Shown: positions 39,221 through 47,356 of the stretch, piece by piece
Numbering within the stretch: position 1 is the first letter of the stretch
How the letters are laid out: every line of letters begins with the position of its first letter
Assembly: GCF_014191875.1 (NCBI RefSeq)
Contig: NZ_JACHXD010000002.1
Span: 310,001 to 374,000 of the forward strand
Source: Pseudoduganella violacea
GTDB taxonomy: Bacteria; Pseudomonadota; Gammaproteobacteria; Burkholderiales; Burkholderiaceae_D
Reading direction: 5' to 3'
Length of the DNA stretch: 64,000 nucleotides
Program-made: the position numbers and the translations under genes
The notes under the pieces: generated by a model
What the model saw: the letters and a program-made list of their open reading frames with translations, nothing else
Databases searched by the model: none
Told to the model about the DNA's origin: nothing

Positions 39221-39727
39221 ATGTTTTCCCTCCCGCGCTGCACCCTTGCCGTGCTGAGCGCCGTCCTGGCTACGGGCCTGGCCGCCTGTTCCCCGCGCAG
39301 CGCCGAAGCGCTAGCGGCAGGCACATCGGCATCCGCCTCCGCTTCGGTACCAGCGCAAACTGCGACGCCATCGGCGCCGCCGGCCGCCGCACCGGTCCCG
39401 GCCAAAAAACTCAGCAAAGACCAGGCCATCGGCGTGCTGATGGACCTGCCCGAGCTGAAAGCCTGGTCGGACAGGATCGAAAAGAACTCCAAGGGCCAAT
39501 CCCATGGCGCCCTGATCGAATTCGACGCCGCGCCGTTCGAGCACAAAGGCAAAACCTACTACCAGTTCAGCTTCGTCGAAAACACGCCCGAAGCCGTGCA
39601 GCGCTGGGAAAACTTCCTGATCGCCCCCGACGACGGCGAAATCCTGATCGAAGACCAGATCAGCGGCGAGCTGCTGTCCCTGGCCCGCTGGCGCAAGGAA
39701 AAGCAGCCGCTGCGGCGCATTCGTTAA
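39221..39727 (+). CDS. Hypothetical lipoprotein
   Basis: A 168-residue predicted lipoprotein with a signal peptide and lipobox LAAC (LATGLAACSPR). A low-complexity Ser/Ala/Pro linker follows, then a compact domain (LSKDQAIGVLMDLPELKAW and YYQFSFVENTPEAVQRWENF) that I do not recognise. The start at 39221 gives a standard signal; an in-frame ATG at 39179 is possible. It stands alone between the PEP-CTERM gene and a convergent regulator. Confidence 0.75.
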   Translation: MFSLPRCTLAVLSAVLATGLAACSPRSAEALAAGTSASASASVPAQTATPSAPPAAAPVPAKKLSKDQAIGVLMDLPELKAWSDRIEKNSKGQSHGALIEFDAAPFEHKGKTYYQFSFVENTPEAVQRWENFLIAPDDGEILIEDQISGELLSLARWRKEKQPLRRIR

Positions 39728-39739
39728 TCCTGTCCGCCT

Positions 39740-40684
39740 TCAAATCAGCCGCAGCGTCCTGGCCTTGAGCGCCGCCGCCGCGCGGGTGGTGCAACCCAAC
39801 TTGCGAAAGGCGCTTTCCACGTGGGTGCCGACGGTGCGCGGACTGATCGCCAATTGACGCGCCACTTGCTTATTGGTCTGGCCTTGGCTGATGGCGCGCA
39901 GGACTTCGCTCTCGCGCTCACTCAGGCTGATGCTGGCTGCGGCACTTGCGGATGGCGCCGCGCCGTCCTGCGCGCCGCGCAATACCTCGACCACGACGGG
40001 ATGAAAGCGCCCGGCGGCCGCTTCCTGAGCAAGCAGCGCTCCAGACAACTCGCTTGAATACGCGGGACGCCAGGGACGCGCCGCTTGCAGTGCGATCCAG
40101 GCCGATGCGGCGGCCAGCACCTGGCCCTCAAGCGGCGTGACGGCGCCGATGGCGCCGCGAAAATTGCCGGAACCATCCAGCCGCTCGCCCGCGTAGGAGG
40201 CGATCTCCGCGTCCTGCGCCAAACCTTCCACTTCACGCAGCGCGCGCCAGGTCCAATACGGCGCCAGGCGCAATTGCTCGCGCACGGCCGAGGACAGTGG
40301 TCCGGCCACGCTCCAAATTTCGCTGGGGATGGCGCCACGGCCGATACCGTGTACCAGGCCGGCACGGTAGCAACGCTGCCGCACTTGTTCATCAAGCCCC
40401 ATTTGGCTGGCGGCCCGTTGCGCCGCCATGGCAACGCGGCGGGAATGACCGCATAGCCAAGGCTGCTGCAGGTCGATCAGATCGGCCATCTCTTCCAGCG
40501 ACAGCATGCCGTTGGGCCGCTCGCCGCATGCCGGCGGAGAGTGGTTCAAGGCCGCCACCAACCAGGATGGATGCCGTGGGATAGACAACCGCGCAGCGGC
40601 CAGGTCGCCGACAAAGGCCAGCGCCCGCAGGCATTCGGAAGTGCTGACCCAGGCCGGAGGGCATGCGGCGGTGGAGATGTTCAT
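39740..40684 (-). CDS. LuxR-type regulator fused to a degenerate HD-GYP domain
   Basis: A 314-residue two-domain protein. Residues about 70-235 follow the HD-GYP pattern: LCGHSRRVAMAAQ, AGLVHGIGRGAIPSEIW, ERLDGSGNFRG, ALQAARPWRPAYSSE. The metal-binding HD of HDIGK is HG here, and the histidines usually before the DGSG motif are Tyr/Ala, so phosphodiesterase activity is unlikely. Residues 255-314 are a LuxR helix-turn-helix (LSERESEVLRAISQGQTNKQVARQL). The domain may bind a cyclic nucleotide as a sensor. The start at 40684 is preferred; the longer frame would cross the divergent promoter region. Confidence 0.85.
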   Translation of the reverse strand: MNISTAACPPAWVSTSECLRALAFVGDLAAARLSIPRHPSWLVAALNHSPPACGERPNGMLSLEEMADLIDLQQPWLCGHSRRVAMAAQRAASQMGLDEQVRQRCYRAGLVHGIGRGAIPSEIWSVAGPLSSAVREQLRLAPYWTWRALREVEGLAQDAEIASYAGERLDGSGNFRGAIGAVTPLEGQVLAAASAWIALQAARPWRPAYSSELSGALLAQEAAAGRFHPVVVEVLRGAQDGAAPSASAAASISLSERESEVLRAISQGQTNKQVARQLAISPRTVGTHVESAFRKLGCTTRAAAALKARTLRLI

Positions 40685-40726
40685 TGGCGGCCGACTCAAT
40701 CCATAAATACATATCACAGCAATATA

Positions 40727-40736
40727 TATCGCGATA
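40727..40736. promoter_or_regulatory. Palindrome in the luxR-like/ohrR divergent region
   Basis: TATCGCGATA, a perfect 10-bp palindrome in a very AT-rich divergent intergenic region. Candidate operator for either flanking regulator; no known consensus is matched. Confidence 0.35.
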
Positions 40737-40811
40737 CATGTTAACAATATATGCTTTGAATATCGATGTCCAGTAAAATATGTCACGATAAGTATTTTCC
40801 ATCCCAGACCT

Positions 40812-41258
40812 ATGCGAACGCCGCCCACCACCCCGCTGGAAGACCAGTTGTGTTTCTCGCTCTACCGCGCCAACCTGGAAATCGGCCGCGCCTACCAGCC
40901 CTTGTTCGACACCCTTGGCATCACGTATCCGCAATTCCTCGTGCTTAACTCGCTGTGGGAAAAGGATGGCCGCACCGTCGGCGAGATCGCTGAGCGCCTG
41001 TCGCTCGAATCCAGCAATATCACGCCGCTGATCAAACGCCTGGAAGCGGCTGGCTTGCTGACGCGCCAGCGCAATCCCCTGGACGACCGCCAGGTACTGG
41101 TCACGCTGAGCGAAGCAGGCCGCGCGCTGCGGCAGCGCTGCTCGCTGACCGAGGTTCTGCTTGGCGCGACCGGGATGAAGCCGGAGCAGTTGACGGCGCT
41201 GAACGCCGCCGTGCAGCGCCTGTTACGCGCCATCGACAGCACAAAAGAAAAAAACTGA
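40812..41258 (+). CDS. ohrR: MarR-family regulator, OhrR-like
   Basis: A 148-residue MarR/DUF24-type winged-helix protein. The segment LEDQLCFSLYRANLEIGRAY contains the reactive N-terminal Cys characteristic of OhrR peroxide sensors. The wing helix is SLESSNITPLIKRLEAAGLLTRQRNPLDDRQVLVTLSEAG. OhrR represses an organic hydroperoxide resistance gene; no ohr is adjacent. The next gene is a cupin 100 nt downstream, which could be its target instead. Confidence 0.85.
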   Translation: MRTPPTTPLEDQLCFSLYRANLEIGRAYQPLFDTLGITYPQFLVLNSLWEKDGRTVGEIAERLSLESSNITPLIKRLEAAGLLTRQRNPLDDRQVLVTLSEAGRALRQRCSLTEVLLGATGMKPEQLTALNAAVQRLLRAIDSTKEKN

Positions 41259-41358
41259 CGCATCGGGCGAATGCCCGAGGCAGGCCCGGATTCCTTGACA
41301 GTGCATGGGGCGACGATTCAACCTGACGTCCATTAGCAACCGCCATCAAGGAAAAACA

Positions 41359-41673
41359 ATGATCTTGGAACGACAACAGGACCGCCAATGGGCGGAAACC
41401 GCCATTCCCGGCATGCGGGTCGCCGCCGTCTGGAGCGAGAACGCCGACGGCAGCTACTTCGTCCGCTTCGACGAGGGTGCGCGCTTCCCCCTGCATGACC
41501 ACGACGGCTGGGAGCAGATCCTGATGCTGAGCGGCCGCATCCGCTTCGGCGAGATCGAACTGTCCGCCGGGGACACCCTGCTGCTCAAAGAGGGCGAGCA
41601 GCATGACGCCCAGGCGCTGAGCGACGCCACCTTCTTTGTGGCCCATCGCGGCAATATCACGCTGCTGGATTGA
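41359..41673 (+). CDS. Small cupin-domain protein
   Basis: A 104-residue single-domain cupin. Motif 1 is SYFVRFDEGARFPLHDHDGWEQILMLSG, with metal-binding His/Asp/Glu positions, and motif 2 is GDTLLLKEGEQHDAQA. AAGGA precedes the ATG. ChrR-like or RmlC-like small cupins of this size bind a metal; the substrate is unknown. It lies downstream of ohrR and may belong to a redox-stress response. Confidence 0.85.
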   Translation: MILERQQDRQWAETAIPGMRVAAVWSENADGSYFVRFDEGARFPLHDHDGWEQILMLSGRIRFGEIELSAGDTLLLKEGEQHDAQALSDATFFVAHRGNITLLD

Positions 41674-41750
41674 AAGGCCGCGGGCGGCGAATCGCCGCTG
41701 TCCGGCCGCGATGCCGTATCATGGCGGCATTGATGAAGCCAGCGGCAGAT

Positions 41751-42428
41751 ATGTTCGACAAACTGAAATCCCTGTTCGGCGCCAAGGCGGCGCCCGCCCC
41801 GACCAGCTTTGATCCCGCGGCCTACCAGCCGTATCGGCAGGATGAGCTGAACCTCGTCTACAAGCTGATGTTCTGCGACGAAGCCGCGCTGTTCGCGCCA
41901 AAGGCCAGCACCCTGCCCCTGTTCGGCGACAATCCCGACCCGCAGGTGATCCGCGCCATCGCGCAGGACAGTAATGAAGAGAGCCGCGTGCGCCTGCTCG
42001 CCTTCAACTGGCTGCGCGAACGCACCTACGCCGTGCCGCCCAAGGAAGCGCTGGGCGTGGTGGTCGAAGTGCCGCTGGAAAATGGCCTGGATGTGCTGGC
42101 CGCCTATGCCGACGGCCAGGTTCAATACATCAACCAGACCGGCCGCCTGGCCGTGTTTGAAGGCAGCCCGGCCGAAGTGGTGCAGCAGGCCAAGGCACTG
42201 GTGCAAAGCGCCGCGCGCGGCCTGGCGAAAAACGCCGGCCAGGAAGGCGGCAAACTGCGCCGCCCTCCTCCCGCCGCCGGATCGCTGCGCGTCACGGTGC
42301 TGGCAGCGGACGGCCTGCATCTCAGCGAAGGCAGCTTCGCCGAACTGCATGGCAAGTCGGCCAGCGGCGCCGTGCTGAAACAGGCGCAGGCGCTGCTCGA
42401 CCTGGTAGTCAGGCAGGCGAACGGATAA
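41751..42428 (+). CDS. Conserved-looking hypothetical protein
   Basis: A 225-residue soluble protein beginning MFDKLKSLFGAKAAPAP. It has two regular alpha/beta stretches (ELNLVYKLMFCDEAALFAPK and GVVVEVPLENGLDVLAAYAD). I do not recognise a family. In-frame ATGs at 41721 and 41733 are alternatives; the frame opens further upstream only from a TTG. Its 3' end overlaps the convergent MFS gene by 20 bp. Confidence 0.7.
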   Translation: MFDKLKSLFGAKAAPAPTSFDPAAYQPYRQDELNLVYKLMFCDEAALFAPKASTLPLFGDNPDPQVIRAIAQDSNEESRVRLLAFNWLRERTYAVPPKEALGVVVEVPLENGLDVLAAYADGQVQYINQTGRLAVFEGSPAEVVQQAKALVQSAARGLAKNAGQEGGKLRRPPPAAGSLRVTVLAADGLHLSEGSFAELHGKSASGAVLKQAQALLDLVVRQANG

Positions 42429-43647
42429 CTTCCTGCGAAGGCGCGCTGCGCACATTGCTCACCCACCAGCTGGTGAACAGGGTCAGGCCGACGGCGATCC
42501 AGCCTGCCGTGCCGTAGCCGTAGATATGGCCATCGGCGCCGTTGACCAGGCACATGCCGCCCACCAGCGCGCCGATCCCGGTACCCATCTGCACCACCGC
42601 CATATTCGCGCTGAGGAAGGCGCCGCGCCGCGCAGGATCGGGCACCGTCGTCATCAAGGCTTGCAAGGGGATGTTCCGTCCCGACAGCAGCACCATGAAG
42701 ATGGGGAAGAGACAAATAATCACCGTCAGCGACATTGGCGGCATATGCGTGATCGTCAGCATGGGAATCATGGAAGCCAGCGCCACGATGCGGTAGACCT
42801 TATGCTTGCCCGCGCTGTCCGACCAATTGCCCAGCCGGCGCGCGGTGAACAGGGTCGCAATGCCGCCCGCCAGATAAATCCAGGTGATCTCGGCCGGCTT
42901 GATGCCGAGGTTACTCACCAATACGGGCGAGATGAAGGGAATCACCATCATGCCCGCCATCGCATTCAAGCCGCTCAGCAGGAAAGCGCGCAGGTGGGCG
43001 CCGACGGTAAACAGCGCCAGCAGATTCGGCACAATCGCCGCCAGCGGCACAGGCTTGCCCAGGTGGCCGCGCAGCGAGGGCAGGAGGCTGACGCCCGCCA
43101 GCCACACCACCATCGACAGCAGCACCAGCAGATAGAAGGTGGAAGCCCAGCCATAGTGTGCCGACAGCATGACGCCCGTCGGCACGCCGGCAATCGCGGC
43201 GATGCTGAAGGAAGTCATCACGATGCCCGTGGCGTAGCCGCGCCGCTGGGGCGGAATAAGGTCGCCGATGATGGCCATGCCGATCGCGCCCATCACGCCG
43301 CCGGTCAAGCCGGCCATGGCGCGCGACAGCACCAGCACCTCGAAGTTGGGCGCCAGGGCGCAGGCCAGGTTCGATACATTAAACAGCAGGAAGACTGTCA
43401 GCAGCAGGCGCTTGCGGTCGAAGCGATCGATATAAGTGGCGGCCAGAATGCCGGACAGGCCGGCGCACCAGGCGTAGACCGAAACTGCGCTCGATACCTT
43501 GGCGGCGCTGATCGAGAAGGCGTGCATCAGCTGCGGCGCCAGCGGCATCATGACCATGAAGTCCATGATGACGGTGAATTGCGTGAAGGCCAGCAGCCAG
43601 AGAATGGCGCGCTCGCGCGCCGGGGTAAGGTGTAAGTTAGTACTCAT
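42409..43647 (-). CDS. DHA1-family MFS exporter (AraJ-like)
   Basis: A 412-residue, 12-helix major facilitator. Features are FTQFTVIMDFMVMMPLAPQLMH in helix 1, DRFDRKRLLL between helices 2 and 3, and GVPTGVMLSAHYGWASTFYLL, the motif-C region of drug/sugar exporters. It lies 26 nt downstream of a His-rich PadR regulator in the same direction, so it is probably the repressor's target. Given the YqjI-like regulator, metal or siderophore export is possible, but multidrug export is equally plausible. Confidence 0.88.
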   Translation of the reverse strand: MSTNLHLTPARERAILWLLAFTQFTVIMDFMVMMPLAPQLMHAFSISAAKVSSAVSVYAWCAGLSGILAATYIDRFDRKRLLLTVFLLFNVSNLACALAPNFEVLVLSRAMAGLTGGVMGAIGMAIIGDLIPPQRRGYATGIVMTSFSIAAIAGVPTGVMLSAHYGWASTFYLLVLLSMVVWLAGVSLLPSLRGHLGKPVPLAAIVPNLLALFTVGAHLRAFLLSGLNAMAGMMVIPFISPVLVSNLGIKPAEITWIYLAGGIATLFTARRLGNWSDSAGKHKVYRIVALASMIPMLTITHMPPMSLTVIICLFPIFMVLLSGRNIPLQALMTTVPDPARRGAFLSANMAVVQMGTGIGALVGGMCLVNGADGHIYGYGTAGWIAVGLTLFTSWWVSNVRSAPSQEVIRSPA

Positions 43648-43672
43648 CTTGTTCCTTCAAATCGGGCAAAGC

Positions 43673-44194
43673 TCAGTCGAGAGCTTCGATCTCGGCCCGC
43701 ACCCGTTTCAGAATAGCGCGGATCTGCGCCAGGCGCGTTTCGGTGGTTGTGTAGTCGCGCGCCCGCAGGATGATGACCTCTTTCAAGGCATGCATCAGTG
43801 AACGCAGGTCTTCGTTTTCGTCGACCGGCTGCGAGATGCGCGCCATCACGGCGTCGACCATCTGCCGGTTCTCCGCCAGGAAGGCCTCGCCTTCGGGCGT
43901 GATCGTGTGCAGTTTCTTGTTGCCGTCGGCGCTGGCCGACACGTGGCCCATGTCCAGCAGCATGGACAGCAGGGGGTAAATGGCGCCGGGGCTGGGCGTG
44001 TAAGCCCCACCCGCGCGCTGCGCCAGTTCCTTGATGATTTCGTAACCGTGGCGCGGCTTTTCGGCGATCAGCTGCAGCACCACATAGCGCATGGCGCCGG
44101 CATCGAACATTTTGGGACCGCGTCCGCCGCCGCCGCGATGGTAGTGGCCGTGGCCGTGCATGTGGCGATGCTGTCCGCGAAAGAAATGATGCAT
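43673..44194 (-). CDS. PadR-family regulator with His-rich N-terminus (YqjI-like)
   Basis: A 173-residue PadR winged-helix regulator. The N-terminus MHHFFRGQHRHMHGHGHYHRG is packed with histidines, as in E. coli YqjI, a nickel-responsive PadR repressor. The DNA-binding domain is MRYVVLQLIAEKPRHGYEIIKELAQ...YTPSPGAIYPLLSMLLDMG. A coiled-coil dimer helix follows. The start at 44194 is chosen because the family begins with the His-rich tail. It directly precedes an MFS exporter and follows a perfect palindrome. Confidence 0.9.
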   Translation of the reverse strand: MHHFFRGQHRHMHGHGHYHRGGGGRGPKMFDAGAMRYVVLQLIAEKPRHGYEIIKELAQRAGGAYTPSPGAIYPLLSMLLDMGHVSASADGNKKLHTITPEGEAFLAENRQMVDAVMARISQPVDENEDLRSLMHALKEVIILRARDYTTTETRLAQIRAILKRVRAEIEALD

Positions 44195-44205
44195 GGTCTT
44201 ACTCC

Positions 44206-44236
44206 TTAAGATATGTCGAATTGAGATATATCTTAA
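44206..44236. promoter_or_regulatory. Palindrome upstream of padR, candidate operator
   Basis: TTAAGATAT-N13-ATATCTTAA, a perfect 9-bp inverted repeat just upstream of the padR start. Its AT-rich spaced form is what PadR/YqjI-type proteins bind, so autorepression is likely. Confidence 0.65.
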
Positions 44237-44323
44237 ACGCTTTTTTACAGAACTCAAGCAGTTTTTTCGAACGCGAGTGGTATTATCGCCAGAGCAATAT
44301 TGCCCCTACCCCATAAGTCAAAC

Positions 44324-44854
44324 ATGAAAAATCTGATCCGCTATATCGCAATGTTATCGATGGCTGCCCTGCTGGCCGCCTGCGTCTATGTCGACCAACC
44401 GGCCGGCAAGCGCCTGCCCCTGCCGCAGGAAATGGCTGGAAAATGGAATGTGGCCCTGAAGCTGGGCGGGAGAGGCAAAGACCGCCCGATCCAGGCCCGC
44501 ATCGAGGGCGAAACCCTGGTGCTGCGCTGGTATGACGACGACAAGGAAGGCAAGGCCGAGCTGTATGAGCACGCCGGCCAGCGCTATCTGGCCCTGGTCA
44601 ATGATGGCCGTTCCGGCGGTTATATGATGCTGCGCATCGCCGCCGCCGATGCGAGCCATATGACGCTGCAGATGATCGACCCAACGCGGGCGGAAGCGCT
44701 GCTGAAGGAAATGCAGCTGCCGGCCGAATCCAGGAACCGCTCGATGTACCGCGAGCTCATTATGGGTAAGGCCAGCATGGAAGCCCTGCTCACGCAGCAT
44801 GCCGACGCCGTCTTCGACAAGACGGAGCCCATCCAGCTGACCAGGCTCGATTAA
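44324..44854 (+). CDS. Hypothetical lipoprotein
   Basis: A 176-residue predicted lipoprotein. The signal MKNLIRYIAMLSMAALLAAC carries lipobox LAAC, then VYVDQPAGKRLPLPQEMAGKW. The mature part looks beta-rich and lipocalin-like in pattern, but I recognise no family. It is divergent from padR and convergent with the glucokinase fusion. Confidence 0.78.
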   Translation: MKNLIRYIAMLSMAALLAACVYVDQPAGKRLPLPQEMAGKWNVALKLGGRGKDRPIQARIEGETLVLRWYDDDKEGKAELYEHAGQRYLALVNDGRSGGYMMLRIAAADASHMTLQMIDPTRAEALLKEMQLPAESRNRSMYRELIMGKASMEALLTQHADAVFDKTEPIQLTRLD

Positions 44855-44872
44855 ACCGCGCCGGCAGCCTTA

Positions 44873-46747
44873 TCAGCTGTCGAGGTGGGAAATCAGCAGG
44901 CGGCGGCTTTCCTGGCTGCCGCCATTGCCTTTATGTTCCAGCACCAGGGCGGCGTTCTGCTCGTCGAGCGAAATGCCGACCGAAAGAATATCGATCAGCA
45001 GCAATTGCAGGATGCGCGAGATCATCGAGAGGAAGGTGGTGCTGTCCTCGGCGTGATCGACGGTCAGGCAGACCGTGGCCTTCTTCGCCAGCGGCGACTG
45101 GCTACTGGTAATCGCAATCACATCGGCGCCCGCCGCGCGCGCCGCCTCCACCGCCTGCAGCAGTTCCGGCAATTTGCCCGAATTGGAAATGGCGATCACC
45201 ACATCGCCCGCCTGCAGCAGCTCGGCCGCCAGCGTGAACAGATGCGCGTCGCCATACAGCGAGGTAGGAATGCGGAAGCGGAAGAACTTGTGCTGGCCGT
45301 CCAGCGCCACCACGCGCGAATTGCCCATCGCGTAGAACTCCACCTTTTTCGCCTTGCTAATCAGCGCAATCGCGCGGTCCAGCGAACGCACGTCGAGCTG
45401 GTCGCGGAATTTGAGGATGGCCGACACGGTGTTGTCGATCACCTTGGCGCTCAGATCGTGGGTGCTGTCGCTGACGCGCACCTGGCTGTGGCGCACCGGA
45501 ATAGCGCCGGTCAGGCTGCTGGCGAATTTCAGTTTGAAGTCGGCCAAGCCCTGGAAGCCGAGCGAGCGGCAGAAGCGGATCACGGTCGGCTGGCTCACTT
45601 CGGCCAGGCGCGCGATATCGGCAATCGGCTCATTGAGCACCAGGCGCGGCTGCTCGATCACCAGCTGCGCCACACGCTGTTCGGCCGGCGTCAGCTCGCT
45701 TTGCAGGCTTTGCACGCGGTCCATCAGCGTGTTCGCGCCGCTGCGGCCGCGCAGATGTTCGGACAGGATGGTGGCCACGCCGTAGAAGGCCGGATTCGGC
45801 GTGGTGATCACATACGTCGGGATCTCCGCCAGATAGGACGAGAAGCGGCCCTTGGCTTCAAAGCGGGCGCGGAAAGGCGACTCCAGGAACCACTCGCCCA
45901 TGCGCGGCACGATGCCGCCGCCGATGAAGATACCGCCGAAGGCGCCCAGCGTCACCGCCAGGTTGGCGGCCGCGCCGCCCAGCATGGCGCAGAAGCATTC
46001 CAACACTTCCTGGCACAGCGCGTCCTGGTCTTTCAGGGCGCCGGCGATGATCTGCTGCGAAGTCAGGTCGCGCACCGCCAGGCCGTTGCGCTTGGCCAGC
46101 GCGCGGTAAATGATCTCCATGCCGGGGCCGGAAATCAGGCGCTCGTTCGATACATGGGACCAGGTCTGCCAGGCGTATTGCAGGATGAAGTATTCGCGCT
46201 CGTCGGCCGGCGCGAAGTTGGTATGGCCGCCCTCCGAGCCGAGCGTGATGAAACCGTCCACCGTGGGAATCACGCCCGAGCAGCCCAGGCCCGTGCCGGG
46301 ACCGAGCACGCCGATCACCGAGTTCGCCGCCGCCGTGCCGCTGCCCACCTGCATCAGATCGGCCGGTTTCAGGCCGGGGATGGACATGGCCAGCGCCGTG
46401 AAGTCGTTCACCACCAGCAGCGTATGCAGGCCCAGTTCGCGCCGCACCTCGTCGGTGGAAAACTGCCAGTCGCGGTTGGTCATGCTGACGTAATCGCCAT
46501 GCACCGGGTTGGCCAGCGCCAGCGCCGCATGGTTCAGGTTCAGGCCGGGATGGTCTTCCAGATAGCTGCGCACCAGGGGCACGATGCCGCTGAAGTCGTC
46601 GCATTGCAGCACGCGCACGGAGCGGAATTCGTCAGGCGCGGTTTGCAGCGCAAAGCGGGCATGCGTGGCGCCGATGTCGGCCAGCAGACGGGGGCCGTCG
46701 GCAAAGGCGGTGCGGCTCAGTTTAAGATCAGCGTCGGCTTGTTTCAT
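44873..46747 (-). CDS. glk: Bifunctional glucokinase / RpiR-type (HexR-like) regulator
   Basis: A 624-residue fusion. Residues about 10-330 are a Glk-family glucokinase: LLADIGATHARFAL (phosphate loop), GPGTGLGCSGVIP, LGSEGGHTNFAP. Residues about 340-420 are an RpiR helix-turn-helix (ADIARLAEVSQPTVIRFCRSLG). Residues about 450-590 are a SIS sugar-phosphate domain (YAMGNSRVVALDGQ, ISNSGKLPELLQAVEAA). It phosphorylates glucose and presumably senses a phosphorylated sugar to control sugar genes. The fusion is known in Burkholderiales, often beside Entner-Doudoroff genes, but here it stands alone. Start taken at MKQADADLKL. Confidence 0.94.
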   Translation of the reverse strand: MKQADADLKLSRTAFADGPRLLADIGATHARFALQTAPDEFRSVRVLQCDDFSGIVPLVRSYLEDHPGLNLNHAALALANPVHGDYVSMTNRDWQFSTDEVRRELGLHTLLVVNDFTALAMSIPGLKPADLMQVGSGTAAANSVIGVLGPGTGLGCSGVIPTVDGFITLGSEGGHTNFAPADEREYFILQYAWQTWSHVSNERLISGPGMEIIYRALAKRNGLAVRDLTSQQIIAGALKDQDALCQEVLECFCAMLGGAAANLAVTLGAFGGIFIGGGIVPRMGEWFLESPFRARFEAKGRFSSYLAEIPTYVITTPNPAFYGVATILSEHLRGRSGANTLMDRVQSLQSELTPAEQRVAQLVIEQPRLVLNEPIADIARLAEVSQPTVIRFCRSLGFQGLADFKLKFASSLTGAIPVRHSQVRVSDSTHDLSAKVIDNTVSAILKFRDQLDVRSLDRAIALISKAKKVEFYAMGNSRVVALDGQHKFFRFRIPTSLYGDAHLFTLAAELLQAGDVVIAISNSGKLPELLQAVEAARAAGADVIAITSSQSPLAKKATVCLTVDHAEDSTTFLSMISRILQLLLIDILSVGISLDEQNAALVLEHKGNGGSQESRRLLISHLDS

Positions 46748-46840
46748 CGTCGATTCTCTGGACAATCAATCACGGCAGAAGGCGGCAGCATACCTGAAAT
46801 GCACGATGTTAAAAAGAACAAGAGCCTGCCTGGCGTCGGA

Positions 46841-46865
46841 CTTTTAGCACGATAGTGCCAAAAAG
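46841..46865. promoter_or_regulatory. Inverted repeat upstream of the glucokinase fusion
   Basis: CTTTTAGCAC-GATA-GTGCCAAAAAG, two pairing arms with a small internal mismatch, about 94 bp upstream of the glk ATG. It could be the RpiR-domain operator or a weak terminator of the preceding gene. The T-run is on the wrong side for a good terminator in that direction. Confidence 0.35.
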
Positions 46866-46966
46866 ACCTTGCTTCGCCGGAAAAACCGTCGGGGAGGGAA
46901 AGCACGCCGACTGGTGCTGGGCGCGGGCAGCGCCGCGCCGCCGGTCGCCTGAGACAGATGAGGCGT

Positions 46967-47338
46967 TCAGGCGGAATGGGCCGCCGGAACCGGCGCGGCG
47001 CGCTGCCGGGCATAGCTCAGGGCATCGGCCAGGTGCTCATAGCGGTAGCCGTCCAACAAATAGTAGCCGGCGGCAAAACCGATGCCCCAGCGCGCCATCT
47101 GTTCTTGCTGGGCGGGATCGGGCTGCCAGGGCGCGTCCCAGCGCGCCACGAAGGCCGGGTCAGGCCGGCAGCCCGGCCGCGCCTGGTCGAGGCGGGCATA
47201 GCTGAGCGCATCGGCAAAGTGTTCGTAACGGTATTCACGGTACAGATAGTGCCGGCCGTCGTAGCCGATTTCATGGCGCGCCGCGAGCGCCGCGTCCGGC
47301 GCGTCGGCGGACGGGATGGGAACGTTGGAGGGGCACAT
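46967..47338 (-). CDS. Hypothetical protein with internal duplication (YRYEH-ADALSYAR)
   Basis: A 123-residue protein built of two related halves: RHEIGYDGRHYLYREYRYEH then FADALSYAR, and RWGIGFAAGYYLLDGYRYEH then LADALSYAR. They are separated by a PDP-containing linker (ARPGCRPDPAFVARW, PWQPDPAQQEQMARW). No family is recognised. AGGAGAG precedes the ATG, and it follows the diguanylate cyclase by 18 nt, so it is the last gene of a three-gene operon. A role tied to c-di-GMP output is inferred from position. Confidence 0.75.
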   Translation of the reverse strand: MCPSNVPIPSADAPDAALAARHEIGYDGRHYLYREYRYEHFADALSYARLDQARPGCRPDPAFVARWDAPWQPDPAQQEQMARWGIGFAAGYYLLDGYRYEHLADALSYARQRAAPVPAAHSA

Positions 47339-47356
47339 ATACTCTCCTGGCAGGGC

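Noticed and set aside
46841..46865. Hairpin as terminator of the diguanylate cyclase operon
   Set aside because: The minus-strand 3' arm is not followed by a T-run; kept only as a low-confidence regulatory site.
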